Origin: Phytopythium helicoides
Lineage: Eukaryota; Oomycota; Peronosporomycetes; Pythiales; Pythiaceae
Assembly: GCA_024867545.1 (NCBI GenBank)
Contig: JANFNE010000002.1
Coordinates: 124,001-188,000 of the forward strand
Direction of reading: 5' to 3'
DNA: 64,000 bases
Positions within the stretch are counted from its first letter, which is position 1, and each line of letters opens with the position of its first letter. Under the pieces are notes generated by a model, which saw only the letters and a list, made by a program, of their open reading frames with translations, was not told the origin of the DNA and ran no database searches. Below are positions 33,843 through 44,248 of this stretch, piece after piece. The position numbers and the translations under genes were made by a program.

Positions 33843-35219
33843 CTACTCTCGCTTGGGCATGAGCTCTTGGAGAACAACAGTGTTCTGCATCACAATGCCC
33901 TCAATCACGCGACTCCACTCCAAAATGCTCGTTTGCGTTTTGGAAGCAACCGCCTGGATGAAGTTCTCGAGCTGCGAGTCTCGTTGGTTTGATGAGCATG
34001 CCCCATGCGATCGCACTCGGGAGCAAAGGGTGATTCTGGTACCACCCGATTGTTGGTCGTACTCGGTGTTGGGTGCGTCTTCGTGCGATGCGAGGCCCCA
34101 GCCACTTTCATGAAACGTGCTCCTGATTCCACCTCGCTCTTTGTAGATGTATCGCCACCCAAACACAACGCGGTTGTCTTCTTTGAAAGCTTTGATGACG
34201 AACACAGTGTCGAAAGAATGGCGCTGCTGCTGCGATTCCGAGAAGGAGAACAAGGTCTTCAAGGCAACGACATTGTCGCTTGGGTTTCTGAGCGGGATAT
34301 CTGTTGGGATGCACTCTTTCGCAAACAGGAAGGGTGGCGCCTTCATCATGGCGCTGACGGCGACATCAAGAGTAAATGGGATGACCCACGTCTCTCGCGT
34401 CTCATAGTAGGCGTAGCTTTCGTCCAGGTGAGTCTTCCAATCTTGGCTTGTGACGTATCCGAGTGGAGGATCAGATGGCGTCGGCCAGTCACGGAGGACT
34501 TCGTCAACTGCACTGTAAGTTGAATCGATCTGTGCAGCGAGCTCTGCAGCAAGTGCGACATCGGATGAGTCCACGTGCACGATTTCTTTGTGATGGCATT
34601 GAAGGAGACTAGCGATCTTGCTATAGTCGACTGACGAAAATGCAGACCGAACGTCTCCGATCAGCTGGTGTGTTACCGCTTGCTGCTGTTGTACGAGATC
34701 TCGTAGCTCCTGATTCTCGTACATGGCGTCCATCAGCTGCTGTTGCTGACGCAATGCCACGCCCCGCCAACCTACGGCGCCGACACTGTCACGACCAGCG
34801 ATCTGAAGCTGACTCTTGAGATCTTCATTCCTCTGTTGCAGCTCGGCGAGCTGCTTCTCGAGTGCTTCTGCTGTGGTGAGCAACTCGTCGAGCTCCTTCT
34901 TCTTCTTCATGCGGTAGACTGTGCGGCGGCGATTCGCCAACGCGATCTTCCTCGCGCGTTTCGCGTCAATGTGGGCCATCTGTTGATGCTGAGCGTCGAG
35001 AGGTTGAGGGCTCGGAACTGCTTCACCCTGGAGGTCGCCGTCATCGTCGGACAGCATCCACGCCTCCGAGTCTGAGAGTAGCAATAACCGGTCGAGATCG
35101 TGCTCCGTCCAAGACTGCTCGTTGGTGTTTGTGGGCATTGAAGCTGCGCCGTTGTAGGGATAGATTCCAAAGTAGTTCCAAGGCTGCCAAGCCCCATAGC
35201 CCGGAGGTGGGGCACTCAT
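33843..35219 (-). CDS. bZIP transcription factor, oomycete type
   Basis: One exon, 458 aa from the ATG at 35219. A basic region (KRARKIALANRRRTVYRMKKKK, about residues 86-107 in two clusters) is followed by a leucine zipper with four Leu at exact heptad spacing in ELDELLTTAEALEKQLAELQ and onward. The core N-x7-R pattern of bZIP DNA contact is altered: after the Asn, the usual AAxxSR is replaced by RTVYRM. The N-terminus is rich in Trp, Tyr and Pro and acidic (possible activation segment). The C-terminal ~250 residues form a conserved-looking alpha/beta domain often seen behind bZIPs in oomycetes; it may be START-like, but I cannot confirm that. Probably a nuclear dimeric regulator. Confidence 0.78.
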   Translation of the reverse strand: MSAPPPGYGAWQPWNYFGIYPYNGAASMPTNTNEQSWTEHDLDRLLLLSDSEAWMLSDDDGDLQGEAVPSPQPLDAQHQQMAHIDAKRARKIALANRRRTVYRMKKKKELDELLTTAEALEKQLAELQQRNEDLKSQLQIAGRDSVGAVGWRGVALRQQQQLMDAMYENQELRDLVQQQQAVTHQLIGDVRSAFSSVDYSKIASLLQCHHKEIVHVDSSDVALAAELAAQIDSTYSAVDEVLRDWPTPSDPPLGYVTSQDWKTHLDESYAYYETRETWVIPFTLDVAVSAMMKAPPFLFAKECIPTDIPLRNPSDNVVALKTLFSFSESQQQRHSFDTVFVIKAFKEDNRVVFGWRYIYKERGGIRSTFHESGWGLASHEDAPNTEYDQQSGGTRITLCSRVRSHGACSSNQRDSQLENFIQAVASKTQTSILEWSRVIEGIVMQNTVVLQELMPKRE

Positions 35220-36464
35220 GCCAGCGCTTCTTGATGCCACAAGCGAATTAAGGCGAGCAATGCGACTTCATTGACTATGGTTTTCTTTGCGGCACACGTG
35301 GAATGCGGACTATGGACTCGAAAGTTGCGTACAGTAATCGCGCCTTGGTGTATACGGGACGCAGTCTGATACTAAAGAGGAAGCGACTTCAACGAGAGAT
35401 CCCCATCATGGCTGCACATGATGAATCTGGAGTGTGTATCGAGACAGAGTTCAAGTCCCGTCAGTCGATGCAGGGAGACAGGAGGTCGGACCAGCGTGTC
35501 ATGCTGGTGCTGCGTCATGCCATCGGGTATGTTTGAAGCACATCGATTCGTGGGCTGAAGAGCGGAGATTCTCCGTGTCTGGCATCGCAACGCTCCATCT
35601 CACCAGTCTTCTTCACAGCGACAGCACTAACATGCGGGTGATGAATCTCCTCTCTTTCGCGTTGGCGAGGTGCTGCAGCTCAAGACAAGATTCATCTCGA
35701 TCACTCGGGCTGCAAGCGAGCGATGAATGGCCGGCCACTCTTCGAGTCCTTCGACGAATGACAAGTATTCGACGTGGAACGGCCGCGCTCGACTCGCTCG
35801 CTGCTTGGTTGCTCACCGCTGCTGCACATAGCACTAGCGCCACGTACTCGCCACCATGCAGCCGGTCTCTCGTGTCTATCCTGCCGGTCACTTGCTGCCT
35901 GGGTCGGTCTCATGTAGCCATCCGTGCCAATCGTCAGTCGAGAGGCGGTCCAGTCACTGTCCGCGCCACTGACGAGCCTGCACATGTCGCAGCTGTCGCA
36001 GACGAGTTGCTGTGGGTACAAGCGTAAACATTGATATCAGGTTGCGAAGGTCGTCGCGACCACACGCGAAAATCCAGGTGGTCCCGCCACCTACCGCACG
36101 ACAGCGCGCAAGTTCGCGAGACCGCCGCCTACATACACGCCGCACCACGCTCTACGCACCCCCGTATCATTCATACACCTCTCAGCAATCGCCGCGGCTC
36201 GATCAGCAGCAGCTCACACGTCAATCGCAGTCCAATGCGCTTCCATAAAGTCATAGAGCCCCGCGCGCCATGTCTCGTCAAGTAAGCGGCTCAACATAAA
36301 CTCTCGCAGGTTACAAACCATCTGCTGATCCCACTTTTTTGACTACCCGGACTCGAATGACGTTTCTCTGCTTTTCGTGGCATTGGCAAGATCATCACTA
36401 CCCGACCGGCCACCTCGTGCTCACCTGACCTGGAGGCTGCAAGCCCTCGGCACCGCCGCGCAGC
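35220..36464. other. Intergenic region between divergent bZIP and NAPRT genes
   Basis: 1.2 kb without a recognisable gene. Several short open frames exist but none shows conserved features. It should hold both promoters; the NAPRT side contains a 16 bp motif shared with the RabGAP promoter (36338-36353). Confidence 0.45.
36338..36353 (+). promoter_or_regulatory. Motif TTTGACTACCCGGACT shared with RabGAP promoter
   Basis: It lies about 110 bp upstream of the NAPRT start and differs in one base from 22358-22373. A 15 of 16 match at two promoter-proximal sites on the coding strand suggests a transcription factor or core element. No known factor can be named. Confidence 0.35.
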
Positions 36465-38451
36465 ATGACGACGCCCTCGAAGGATCTGCGGCCCACGAAC
36501 TCACTCGTGGGCCCCATGCTCACGGACCTGTACCAGATCACCATGTACGTTGCAGGGGGAGGGGGAGACAGGCGGGGGGAAAGGGAAACCAACGCGCGCG
36601 CTGGTGCAGGGTGTACGCGTACTGGAAGGTGGGGCGGCATGACGACCACGCCGTGTTCGACCTCTTCTTCCGCAAGAACCCGTTCCACGGCGAGTACACG
36701 GTGTTCGCGGGGCTCGAGGAGGCGCTGGCCATGATCAACACGTTCAAGTTTACGGACAGCGACATTGCGTACCTGCGCTCCGTGCTGCCCAACGCCGAGG
36801 AGGGGTTCTTCCAGTACCTTGCGTCGGTCGACTGCTCCTCTGTCAAGGTCTACGCCATCAAGGTGCGGAGGTGCTTGGGTTTGTGGTGGTGACGTGCTGT
36901 TGCTCTGGCTAACGGTTGGCTGCAGGAGGGCACCATTGTCTTCCCGCGCATCCCGCTCGTGCGTATTGAGGGCAGCCTCGCGGTGGGCCAGCTGCTCGAG
37001 ACGCCGCTGCTCAACCTGCTCAACTTTGCCAGTCTTGTGACCACGAACGCAACTCGGTTCAAGCGCGCCGCCGGCAGCAACAAGAGTCTGCTGGAGTTTG
37101 GGCTGCGCCGCGCGCAGGGCCCCGACGGAGGACTCAGCGCCTCGAGGTACTCGTACATGGCTGGCTTTGCGGGCACGAGCAACGTGCTTGGAGGCAAGCT
37201 GCACAACATTCCTATCAAGGGCACGCACGCCCACGCGTTCGTGCAGGCGCACACGTCGCTCGAGGAGCTCAAGGTGACGGAGCTGGACGGCAAGGACTTC
37301 CTCTCAACTGTCAAGAAGTACCGTCGCGAGCTTGACTGCCCACACAGCAATGATGTACGTGAGAGAATTGATACAACTTTCATGAGGAGAAGTGTGTCTG
37401 ACGAATCGGCGGTGGTGTGTAGGGAGAGCTCGCGGCTTTCATTGCGTATGCGCTTGCGTTCCCGGACGCATTCCTGGCGCTAGTTGACACATACGACACC
37501 CTATCGGTGCGTTTCGAATCCGCGGAAAGTTGAAGCAAGGTGGGCACCTAGTCTGATAAATGTGTGCTGCAGTCGGGTGTGCCCAACTTCTTGTGCGTGG
37601 CACTTGCGCTTCACGAATTTGGTCACAAGCCCATGGGCATCCGTCTAGACAGCGGCGACTTGTCGTATCTGTCCAAGCGTGTTCGTGCGGCCTTCAAGGA
37701 TTGTGCAAAGCAATTTGGCATCGACTACTTTGAGCGCCTCGGCATCACTGCAAGTAACGACATCAACGAGGCTGTCCTCAACTCGCTCAATGAACAGGTT
37801 CGAAAACATGGCTCTACTTCTTCAACCGGCACCAAGAGCACGTGTGGCAACATCGTCGCTGGGCCGGTGGAATCTCCCGCTGTCGCTCACAACTCTGCTC
37901 GTCATGTGTGTTTGCAGCGACACGAGATTGATTCCTACGGCATCGGCACGCACTTGGTGACGTGCCAGGCCCAGCCGGCGCTCGGAATGGTGTACAAGCT
38001 CGTGGAGATCAACGGCGAACCACGCATCAAGCTGTCGCAAGACGTGAGCAAGGTGACGATTCCCGGTCGCAAGGAAGCCTTCCGCCTGATTGGCTCGAAC
38101 GGCAAACCGCTGCTGGACCTGATGATCGGATGCAACGAGAAGCCGCCGGGTGTCGGCAAGAAGCTGCTGTGCCGGAATCCGTTCGACGAGCTGCGCCGCG
38201 CGTACGTAACACCATCGGACGTCATTCCGTTGCACGAGCTGTTTTGGGATGGCGCGAACGGTGGCATCGTTGTGGACCTCCCGACGCTCGAGGAGCGCCG
38301 CAATTACGTGTCCGATCAGTTCGAGCTCATTCGTGAGGATGTCGTGCGGTCGCTGAACCCGACGCCGTACAAGGTGTCTGTCTCGAGCGAGCTGTACGAC
38401 TTTATCCACGAGCTGTGGATGAAGGAGTACCCCGTCGCCGAGCTCGAGTAG
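36465..38451 (+). CDS. NAPRT: Nicotinate phosphoribosyltransferase
   Basis: Six exons: 36465-36544, 36610-36862, 36926-37354, 37423-37506, 37573-37797 and 37918-38451, total 534 aa (human 538). It shows [87 protein letters not shown] (active-site His region), GVRLDSGDL-like [12 protein letters not shown] and GIGTHLVTC, all diagnostic. The enzyme makes nicotinate mononucleotide from nicotinate and PRPP with ATP, the Preiss-Handler route to NAD. Intron 5 (120 bp) is in frame and free of stops. TMEM18 is convergent, its stop 134 bp away. Confidence 0.93.
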
Positions 38452-38584
38452 GCGCATTGTATCCCGGAGGGCTGTGCGCGAGGCGCCTAGGACCCACAAC
38501 CGCTTTCATCGTTAGACCCTGCCCGCGCGCGGCCCAGCGAAGCTTGAGAGGAACAGTGTGTATTCATCCAGCTGTACGTTGTGT

Positions 38585-39087
38585 CTATTGCTGCTTCTTG
38601 TCCTTGCGTCGTTGCTGCTGCTGGAGCTCCGCGCGCTTGACAGTCACCACCATGTCGGCCATGGTCTTGAGGTTGATGACCTGCAGAGGAATCCCGCGTC
38701 AGCCACCCTCTCACGAACCACAGTTCCATCTTTCGGCCGCACCAGCTGCACGAAGCCCGTGAAAAGCAGCGGACCCGCGTAGAAGATGCCCATAAAGACC
38801 CCGCGGCGGTCGAAGTACTGCTGCGAGGCGAACAGGCGCCAGTGGTCGTGCGCCCAGCCATTAAGTGGCTCGGCCACCGCCAGCAGCGCCACGATGAGCA
38901 GGAAGAGCGCTCCCTGCGCTGCCAGCCGCCGCCGCGACAGCACGACGGCCCCAAGCAGCGCCGCGTGGCAGCCGATGGCGCCCAGCACCAGCGGCTCGCG
39001 CCAGTCCACGGCCTCGTACCAGCGCAGCAGCGCGTGCGCGTACTTTGCGCGCAGCTCGCGCTCGATCTGCGGCACGATGTGCTCCAT
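38585..39087 (-). CDS. TMEM18: TMEM18-like membrane protein
   Basis: Two exons, 39087-38743 and 38680-38585, encode 146 aa (human 140). Membrane segments are PLVLGAIGCHAALLGAVVL, GALFLLIVALLAVAEPL and MGIFYAGPLLFTGFVQLVI. The family signature WRLFASQQYFDRRGVFMGI matches human WRLFSKYQYFDSRGMF. The C-terminus is a basic, Gln/Lys-rich tail (QQQQRRKDKKQQ). TMEM18 resides in the nuclear envelope and its biochemical role is unsettled. The 62 bp intron was placed so that GFVQL joins VINLKTMADM, as in relatives. A (GACC)4-like repeat touches the start codon. Confidence 0.87.
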
Positions 39088-39088
39088 A

Positions 39089-39107
39089 GTCGGTCGGTCG
39101 GTCGGTC
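39089..39107. repeat. Tandem CGGT/GACC tetranucleotide repeat
   Basis: Four and a half copies of CGGT (GACC on the coding strand) lie within two bases of the TMEM18 start codon, so they form part of its 5' UTR or promoter. Confidence 0.6.
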
Positions 39108-39249
39108 AATATTTGCCAGGTGGCAGGGTGAGTGGCGAGGTGAACTCGTTATAGTGGCGTAGCATTCAAGTGGGCTCAAGTTGAAGTGCACGGCAAACGG
39201 CTGGACCATTGGATCATCCATTCGTGGGGATTACTACTACTGGAGGAGC

Positions 39250-40809
39250 CTACAGCAGACACTCGAACCACTTGAGCGGCTTCTTGGCACTGCTGAGGAG
39301 GCCCTCACCGTTGTGGAAGGCCATATCGCCGTGGTTGAGCGCCGCGGCGTAGTACGTGCTCGTGTAGTCGGCTGCGAACAGCGACGCGTCCAGGTCGGAC
39401 ACGCAACTAGGGAACTCGACCACACCGTCGTTCTTGGATGTGTGATGCGGTAGGATGAGACCACCGAAGAAGAACGACAGGTACTCGCTCGACAGAAGAC
39501 CCGAGTACTGCGTGCCGCACATGCTGGCAGTCACGTACTTCTTGTGCACGGCCTGAGCTCCCGCGTAGTACGCAGCCTGCTGGGTCGAGCAGTGAGCGCC
39601 ACCGTCCCACACAAGCGAGCGCCGAGTGGTCGTGCCGGGACACTGACCGATCAGCGTCGCCAAGTCAGCGATGATCGCACCGCTGTTGTCGCACGTATCA
39701 ATGAGGAAGTCCGACCCCATGCTACCCGTCAGCGGACCCGCGAGGTCGACCCAGTCGACGTTGCTGCCGATCGAGCACTTACCGGTCGCCACGGCACCGG
39801 CCAGCATGTTGTTACCCATCGAGTGCGCAATGATGATCGTGTCCTGGATCACGGTCGAGCCAGACGTTACGCCCGTGCTGAGCGACGTCACGTTCATGGC
39901 CATATCGCACGCCTTCTGCTGCAGCGTGTCGTTGTACCACTCGTAGTCGACCGTGTTGAGGATCGCAAAGTGGAACGACGAGCAGCACGGCGCGTGCTCC
40001 TTGATGTTACCCCAGAACGAGTAGCTGTCGACGAGACCGCCATCGGCCTCGACGTCCATGCCGTGGAAGAAGAGGCAAGGACGAGGCGTGCTCTTGCATG
40101 CGCACGTCGAGCTGGCGAGACGCACACTCTCACGCAGTGCACGGCGTCCGTCGGTCGTCGACGTCGTGTCCGAGTCCACGCTAGCGCCCCACAGCAGGCG
40201 AATGTCGGACAGCAAAACGCTGTCGTCCACGGCACCATAGTCCGCAACGCAGTTATCGGGAGCCGTCGACGGCGCAGCGATCGCGATCGTCTCGTTCAGG
40301 TAGCTCACCGTGATGTCGAGGTCCTCGCCGAAGATGTCGAATCCGCCATTGGAGTCGGCGTTCTCGCAGATGACGAACGTCTCACCCGAGAACGTCGTGG
40401 TGAGCCACGATCCACTGGCGCACGAGATGTCCTGCGTCGTGTCAACGCTAGCGACGGGCTCGGCGGCAGACAGCGCAGCGATGATGTCTGTCACATTGGG
40501 CAGCATGTCTGGCGGCAGGCACGAGGTCACATCGGCCGTCGAGTTGACGACCTGGTGGTACGCGGCACCGTCGACGACGAGGAAGTTGTGCGTGTTGTCG
40601 TCCTGCGTGAAGCTGACGGAGGCGTCGAAGGACACGGAGGCGTTGCTCTCGCTCACGACCGGGTTGGCATACAAATCGAAGCTGGTGGCGCCGTAGACGG
40701 CCATGGAGCTGCGCTTGAGCGAGAAGCTGAGGCGCAACGAGGGCAGCGGTGACTCGGCGCTCGCGAGCGAGGCCGCGAGCAGCGTCAGCACGGAGAAGCG
40801 GGCGAGCAT
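39250..40809 (-). CDS. Secreted alpha/beta-hydrolase (lipase-fold) family protein, paralog A
   Basis: One exon, 519 aa. An N-terminal signal peptide (MLARFSVLTLLAASLASA) points to secretion. The N-terminal domain has the shared LRLSFSLKRSSMAVYGATSFDL segment and a LVVDGAAYHQV strand. The C-terminal domain carries the nucleophile elbow IIIAHSMGNNM, an acid site KNDGVVEF and the histidine region ALNHGDMAFHNGEG, together a lipase-like triad of the NDG..NH-D type seen in bacterial triacylglycerol lipases. It ends in KKPLKWFECLL. Substrate unknown; esterase or lipase activity is an inference. It is the most diverged member of the seven-gene cluster and first in order. Several Cys pairs (CSCK.. replaced by CACKSTPRPC) suggest disulfides in an extracellular protein. 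Confidence 0.78.
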   Translation of the reverse strand: MLARFSVLTLLAASLASAESPLPSLRLSFSLKRSSMAVYGATSFDLYANPVVSESNASVSFDASVSFTQDDNTHNFLVVDGAAYHQVVNSTADVTSCLPPDMLPNVTDIIAALSAAEPVASVDTTQDISCASGSWLTTTFSGETFVICENADSNGGFDIFGEDLDITVSYLNETIAIAAPSTAPDNCVADYGAVDDSVLLSDIRLLWGASVDSDTTSTTDGRRALRESVRLASSTCACKSTPRPCLFFHGMDVEADGGLVDSYSFWGNIKEHAPCCSSFHFAILNTVDYEWYNDTLQQKACDMAMNVTSLSTGVTSGSTVIQDTIIIAHSMGNNMLAGAVATGKCSIGSNVDWVDLAGPLTGSMGSDFLIDTCDNSGAIIADLATLIGQCPGTTTRRSLVWDGGAHCSTQQAAYYAGAQAVHKKYVTASMCGTQYSGLLSSEYLSFFFGGLILPHHTSKNDGVVEFPSCVSDLDASLFAADYTSTYYAAALNHGDMAFHNGEGLLSSAKKPLKWFECLL

Positions 40810-41962
40810 GGCTGCGGAGGGCGGGGCTTGCTCTCGACGAGGTCAATTGGCAAGTGCCAAGCGCTATCGTTGACACATTGGTCTCACTTGCGTTTTCTAT
40901 GGCTGCCTTGATTGAGCACAGGCTTGGGCATTGCCAGACGCCAACAGACAGCAGCAGCATAGGTCGCAGAGGTCAGCAGAGGGCAAGGCGCAGCACGAGG
41001 AGAGAAACTTTGAGGCGGATGGACGCAGCAGCGCCGCGCATGGATCCTGCATGTGCCACTTTGCCGACACCAGTCGGCGGCGCAAGAAACAGGAGTGGCT
41101 TCTGTATAGTTATTAATGAGTAACATTCGTGTAGAGAATAGTATAGATTGTTGCAGTGATAGGGCATATTTTGTCTTTGGTGTTGATACATCTCTTGATC
41201 ATTGTATTTATCTATATAATTTGGTATAGAGGTTGTAATTACTTGATCACCTCTCGCTGAGTCCTGGAGTTGCTAACGGAGCAGCTACGCTATGGTGCAG
41301 ACGACGTCAGGATTACCTCGTGGCGAGGGTCATTTGATGATGCCTTTAGCTGGTTTCACTCCGGCGCTGCATGCTGGCATCAGGTCGAGTCAGCAGTCGT
41401 CCTCAGCTCGGTGTGCGCAGTGGCATGATTACTTCCGGCGCGTTCAATGCGGTGTTTGAAATGATTGCCCAGTGCTGCAGAGGCTGGGCTAGCTCACTAC
41501 AGTCACGCAGGACCAAAAGAGCAGACGCGCGGGCGATATGGATTCCTGGTTGCACTATTCATTCTGGTGACCGGCCGTAAGCATGTACATGAGCATTGGA
41601 TGGACTGTATTGGTAACAGTGCGTTGAGCGATGCGTGCGCTGCGTTTGGGTAATGCCCGCGAGCGCAAGTTGAAGTGAAGAGCTGCAAGCCACGTCGGGC
41701 TTCTCGTCATTTGGATCAACATTGCAATCATCGATTTCAGCCTGGAAAATTGAGTGGTCGACCAGCGAGTGTGTTGTCGTTGAGTCTCTATGATCGCGAA
41801 TCCTCCTCCTTCGCGACCAGGAAGCTTCCAGCCATTCTTGAAGCAAGGTGTCTCTTGTGGGTTTGACTGGTGGGCAAAGCTCCTCGATTCAGGATGCACA
41901 AAAGTCGAACTTGGCTATACCATTCAACGCATGTACAGTATTGTCATTACTCAATGTCAAGA
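40810..41962. other. Intergenic region within the hydrolase cluster (A-B)
   Basis: 1.15 kb without a recognised gene. AT-rich around 41100-41230. Open frames here are short and non-conserved. Both flanking genes run on the minus strand, so the promoter of A lies at the left edge. Confidence 0.4.
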
Positions 41963-43798
41963 CTACAACAGACACTCGAACCACTTGAGGGGCTTTTTGG
42001 CGTCATCGAACAGCCCGTCGCCATTGCGGAACGACGTGTCATAGTGGTTCAGCTTGGTCACGTAGAACGGGCTCGTGTACGAGTCCCCAAAGGTTGCCGA
42101 CAGCCCTGCCGAGCAGCTATCGTACTCAACCATCCCGTCATTCTCGCTCGAGGTGTGAGGGATCACCGCGCCAGCGAGAGCGAAAACAGCTTCGTAGAGC
42201 GATACGAGGCCCTCATAGCTGTTGCTGCACATGACAGCATCGACATTCTGCGCGTAGGTTGCCTGAATAGCCGCAAACTCCTGGTTGAGCGTGTCGGTGC
42301 TGTATGACCCGCCCTCGTACGCCAACGCGAGCACAGCACCGTCAGCTGGGCATGACCCAAAGAGCTCCAGGATCTCCGATGTAACACTAGTGAGACTGCC
42401 GCTGCATGCATCTTGCAGATAGTTTGAGCCCATACTACCTTTCATCGGCGCGCTCAACGCCACCCACGTCGTTGAGTCAGCGAACGAACACTTTCCATTC
42501 GTAATCGCCCCAGCCAGCGTCAAACCGCCCATGGAGTGCGACACAATGATGGCGTTCTCAATCGCAGTGGTAGTTGAACCAGTCGCTTGGATAGCCAGAT
42601 CACACGCACGCTGCTGTAGGTCAGCGTTGTTCCAGCCGTAGCTCGTCGTGTCTAACTTGGCGTACTGGATGGAAGTGCAGCATGGTGCGTGGTCGGCAAT
42701 ACTACCGAAGTAGGAGAACGAGCTAATGAGACCCTCGTCTGTCTCCGAGCCCATGCCCGAGAAGAAGACGCACGGGCGCGGAGTTCCCTTGCAGGAGCAC
42801 GAATCGTCCGATACACCAACGACATCTTCAGCTGCATCAATGATATCGTCAAAGAATCCTGTTTGCTTCAGTTTGCGGTGGGACCAGTCGCGAGTAGCGC
42901 CCGTGAAAATCGAACCCAGGGAAGGAGAAGCAAGTCGCGGCAGCTCCATCACCTTTCCGCACGAAGTGAGAATTGACGAGGGAACCTGCGGAGCTGGAGG
43001 CACGCGTTCCCACACAAAGTCGGCATCGTCCTCGTACTCAACCTGAATGTTGAGGTCCGAACCAAAAAGCTGGAAGCCCTTGGATAGTGCAGACGAAGAA
43101 GGGCGAGAGCAAAGCACGAACTTCTCTCCAGCAAAGGTGACGTCCAAAGCTACAGCAGATGCAGCGCACAGATTTTCGCCCTTGGAATTCACCGCCCCTA
43201 ACACACTGCGAGCGTTGTGAATCGCAGAGATGGCAGTGTGAAGCGGCGGGAGCTGGGCGGTAGGAATGCATCCAACCGACTTGGACGATACGTTGTTCGC
43301 GCTGGTGTAGTACGCAGTGCCGTCTACGAGTGAGTACTCGTGAGTCACTCCACTATCGTCCTGAAAAGAAGCAACACCATGGTATCCGAACAGCGCTTCG
43401 TTATCGCCGTCTTGCTGCTTTAGTCGCCGGGTGTTTCGCGCGCTGGGTACGGCGAGAACCTCGAACTCGGACGCGCCATGAATGAACATCGACTTGCGCT
43501 TGACTTGGAACTGCAGACGAAGTGCCGGTGCAGCTTCTAGCTCACGCAGAATCCTGTACTTGGCCATGTGTCCATGCAGATGCGGCTGGAATGACGAGCC
43601 AATCGTGCCGACCAACAGCAGCATGGCTGCTGCCATCGAGAAAAGGGAGACCCGACGCCATGATCTCTGCGTCTGGGGCACGGACATCGGAGCTACGGGC
43701 TTCACCATGATCACCTTCGCCTTCGTTCTCCACTTGAGAAGTGCCAGGGTCCGACCATGAACCGCTGGCGTAGGGGCTGTCCTGGATGTGGTGAGCAT
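41963..43798 (-). CDS. Membrane-anchored alpha/beta-hydrolase family protein, paralog B
   Basis: One exon, 611 aa, the longest member. In place of a cleavable signal peptide it has a ~50 residue basic cytoplasmic head followed by one hydrophobic segment (VSLFSMAAAMLLLVGTIGSSF), a type II anchor. The shared N-terminal domain starts LRLQFQVKRKSMFIHGASEF. Triad motifs are AIIVSHSMGGLTLAG, ENDGMVEYDSC and KLNHYDTSFRNGDGLF; the end is KKPLKWFECLL. The conserved CSCKGTPRPCVFFSGMG block is present. Function as for the other members: a probable extracellular-facing esterase/lipase fold of unknown substrate. An internal ATG at 43708 (VMVKPV) could also be the start. Confidence 0.75.
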   Translation of the reverse strand: MLTTSRTAPTPAVHGRTLALLKWRTKAKVIMVKPVAPMSVPQTQRSWRRVSLFSMAAAMLLLVGTIGSSFQPHLHGHMAKYRILRELEAAPALRLQFQVKRKSMFIHGASEFEVLAVPSARNTRRLKQQDGDNEALFGYHGVASFQDDSGVTHEYSLVDGTAYYTSANNVSSKSVGCIPTAQLPPLHTAISAIHNARSVLGAVNSKGENLCAASAVALDVTFAGEKFVLCSRPSSSALSKGFQLFGSDLNIQVEYEDDADFVWERVPPAPQVPSSILTSCGKVMELPRLASPSLGSIFTGATRDWSHRKLKQTGFFDDIIDAAEDVVGVSDDSCSCKGTPRPCVFFSGMGSETDEGLISSFSYFGSIADHAPCCTSIQYAKLDTTSYGWNNADLQQRACDLAIQATGSTTTAIENAIIVSHSMGGLTLAGAITNGKCSFADSTTWVALSAPMKGSMGSNYLQDACSGSLTSVTSEILELFGSCPADGAVLALAYEGGSYSTDTLNQEFAAIQATYAQNVDAVMCSNSYEGLVSLYEAVFALAGAVIPHTSSENDGMVEYDSCSAGLSATFGDSYTSPFYVTKLNHYDTSFRNGDGLFDDAKKPLKWFECLL

Positions 43799-44248
43799 TG
43801 CAAGGATGTTGGGATCAGATATTAAACGGATGAGAAGTTGTAACTCTCATTGCTGACATGTCGAAGTATTCGGTTGTTTATATTAATAAAATCATAATAG
43901 GTTCAGATTGAAGTAGTTGAAGTCATCTATAGTACCATTTAATGTCCTTCACATCTGACTCTTCCTCTGAGTATGCACCTTCACAAGGATCTGCTCACCA
44001 ATCCGCGAGAACACATGGGAGCTGAATGGGCTTTGCTCCGCTGTTCGTTTTCAGAGCCACACAGTGGATATCTCCGGCTGGGCTCATCCTGACGACGCTG
44101 CCATCATGGTATTTATCATCCACCACTGCGGCTTCCATGGCACCCGACCACACACAGCATGTTGTGTCCATTGCGAATCACAATCAAAACGGCTTTTCAA
44201 CATTCACACGCCCGACATCAACATTATCAAAGACTCAACGAAAATTTT
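43799..44248. other. Intergenic region within the hydrolase cluster (B-C)
   Basis: 450 bp with an AT-rich part around 43850-43930. No gene is recognised; it should contain the promoter of B. Confidence 0.4.

Noticed and set aside
39544..40752. 402 aa open frame on the plus strand
   Set aside because: Antisense of hydrolase A; Arg/Val/His-rich translation without recognisable features.
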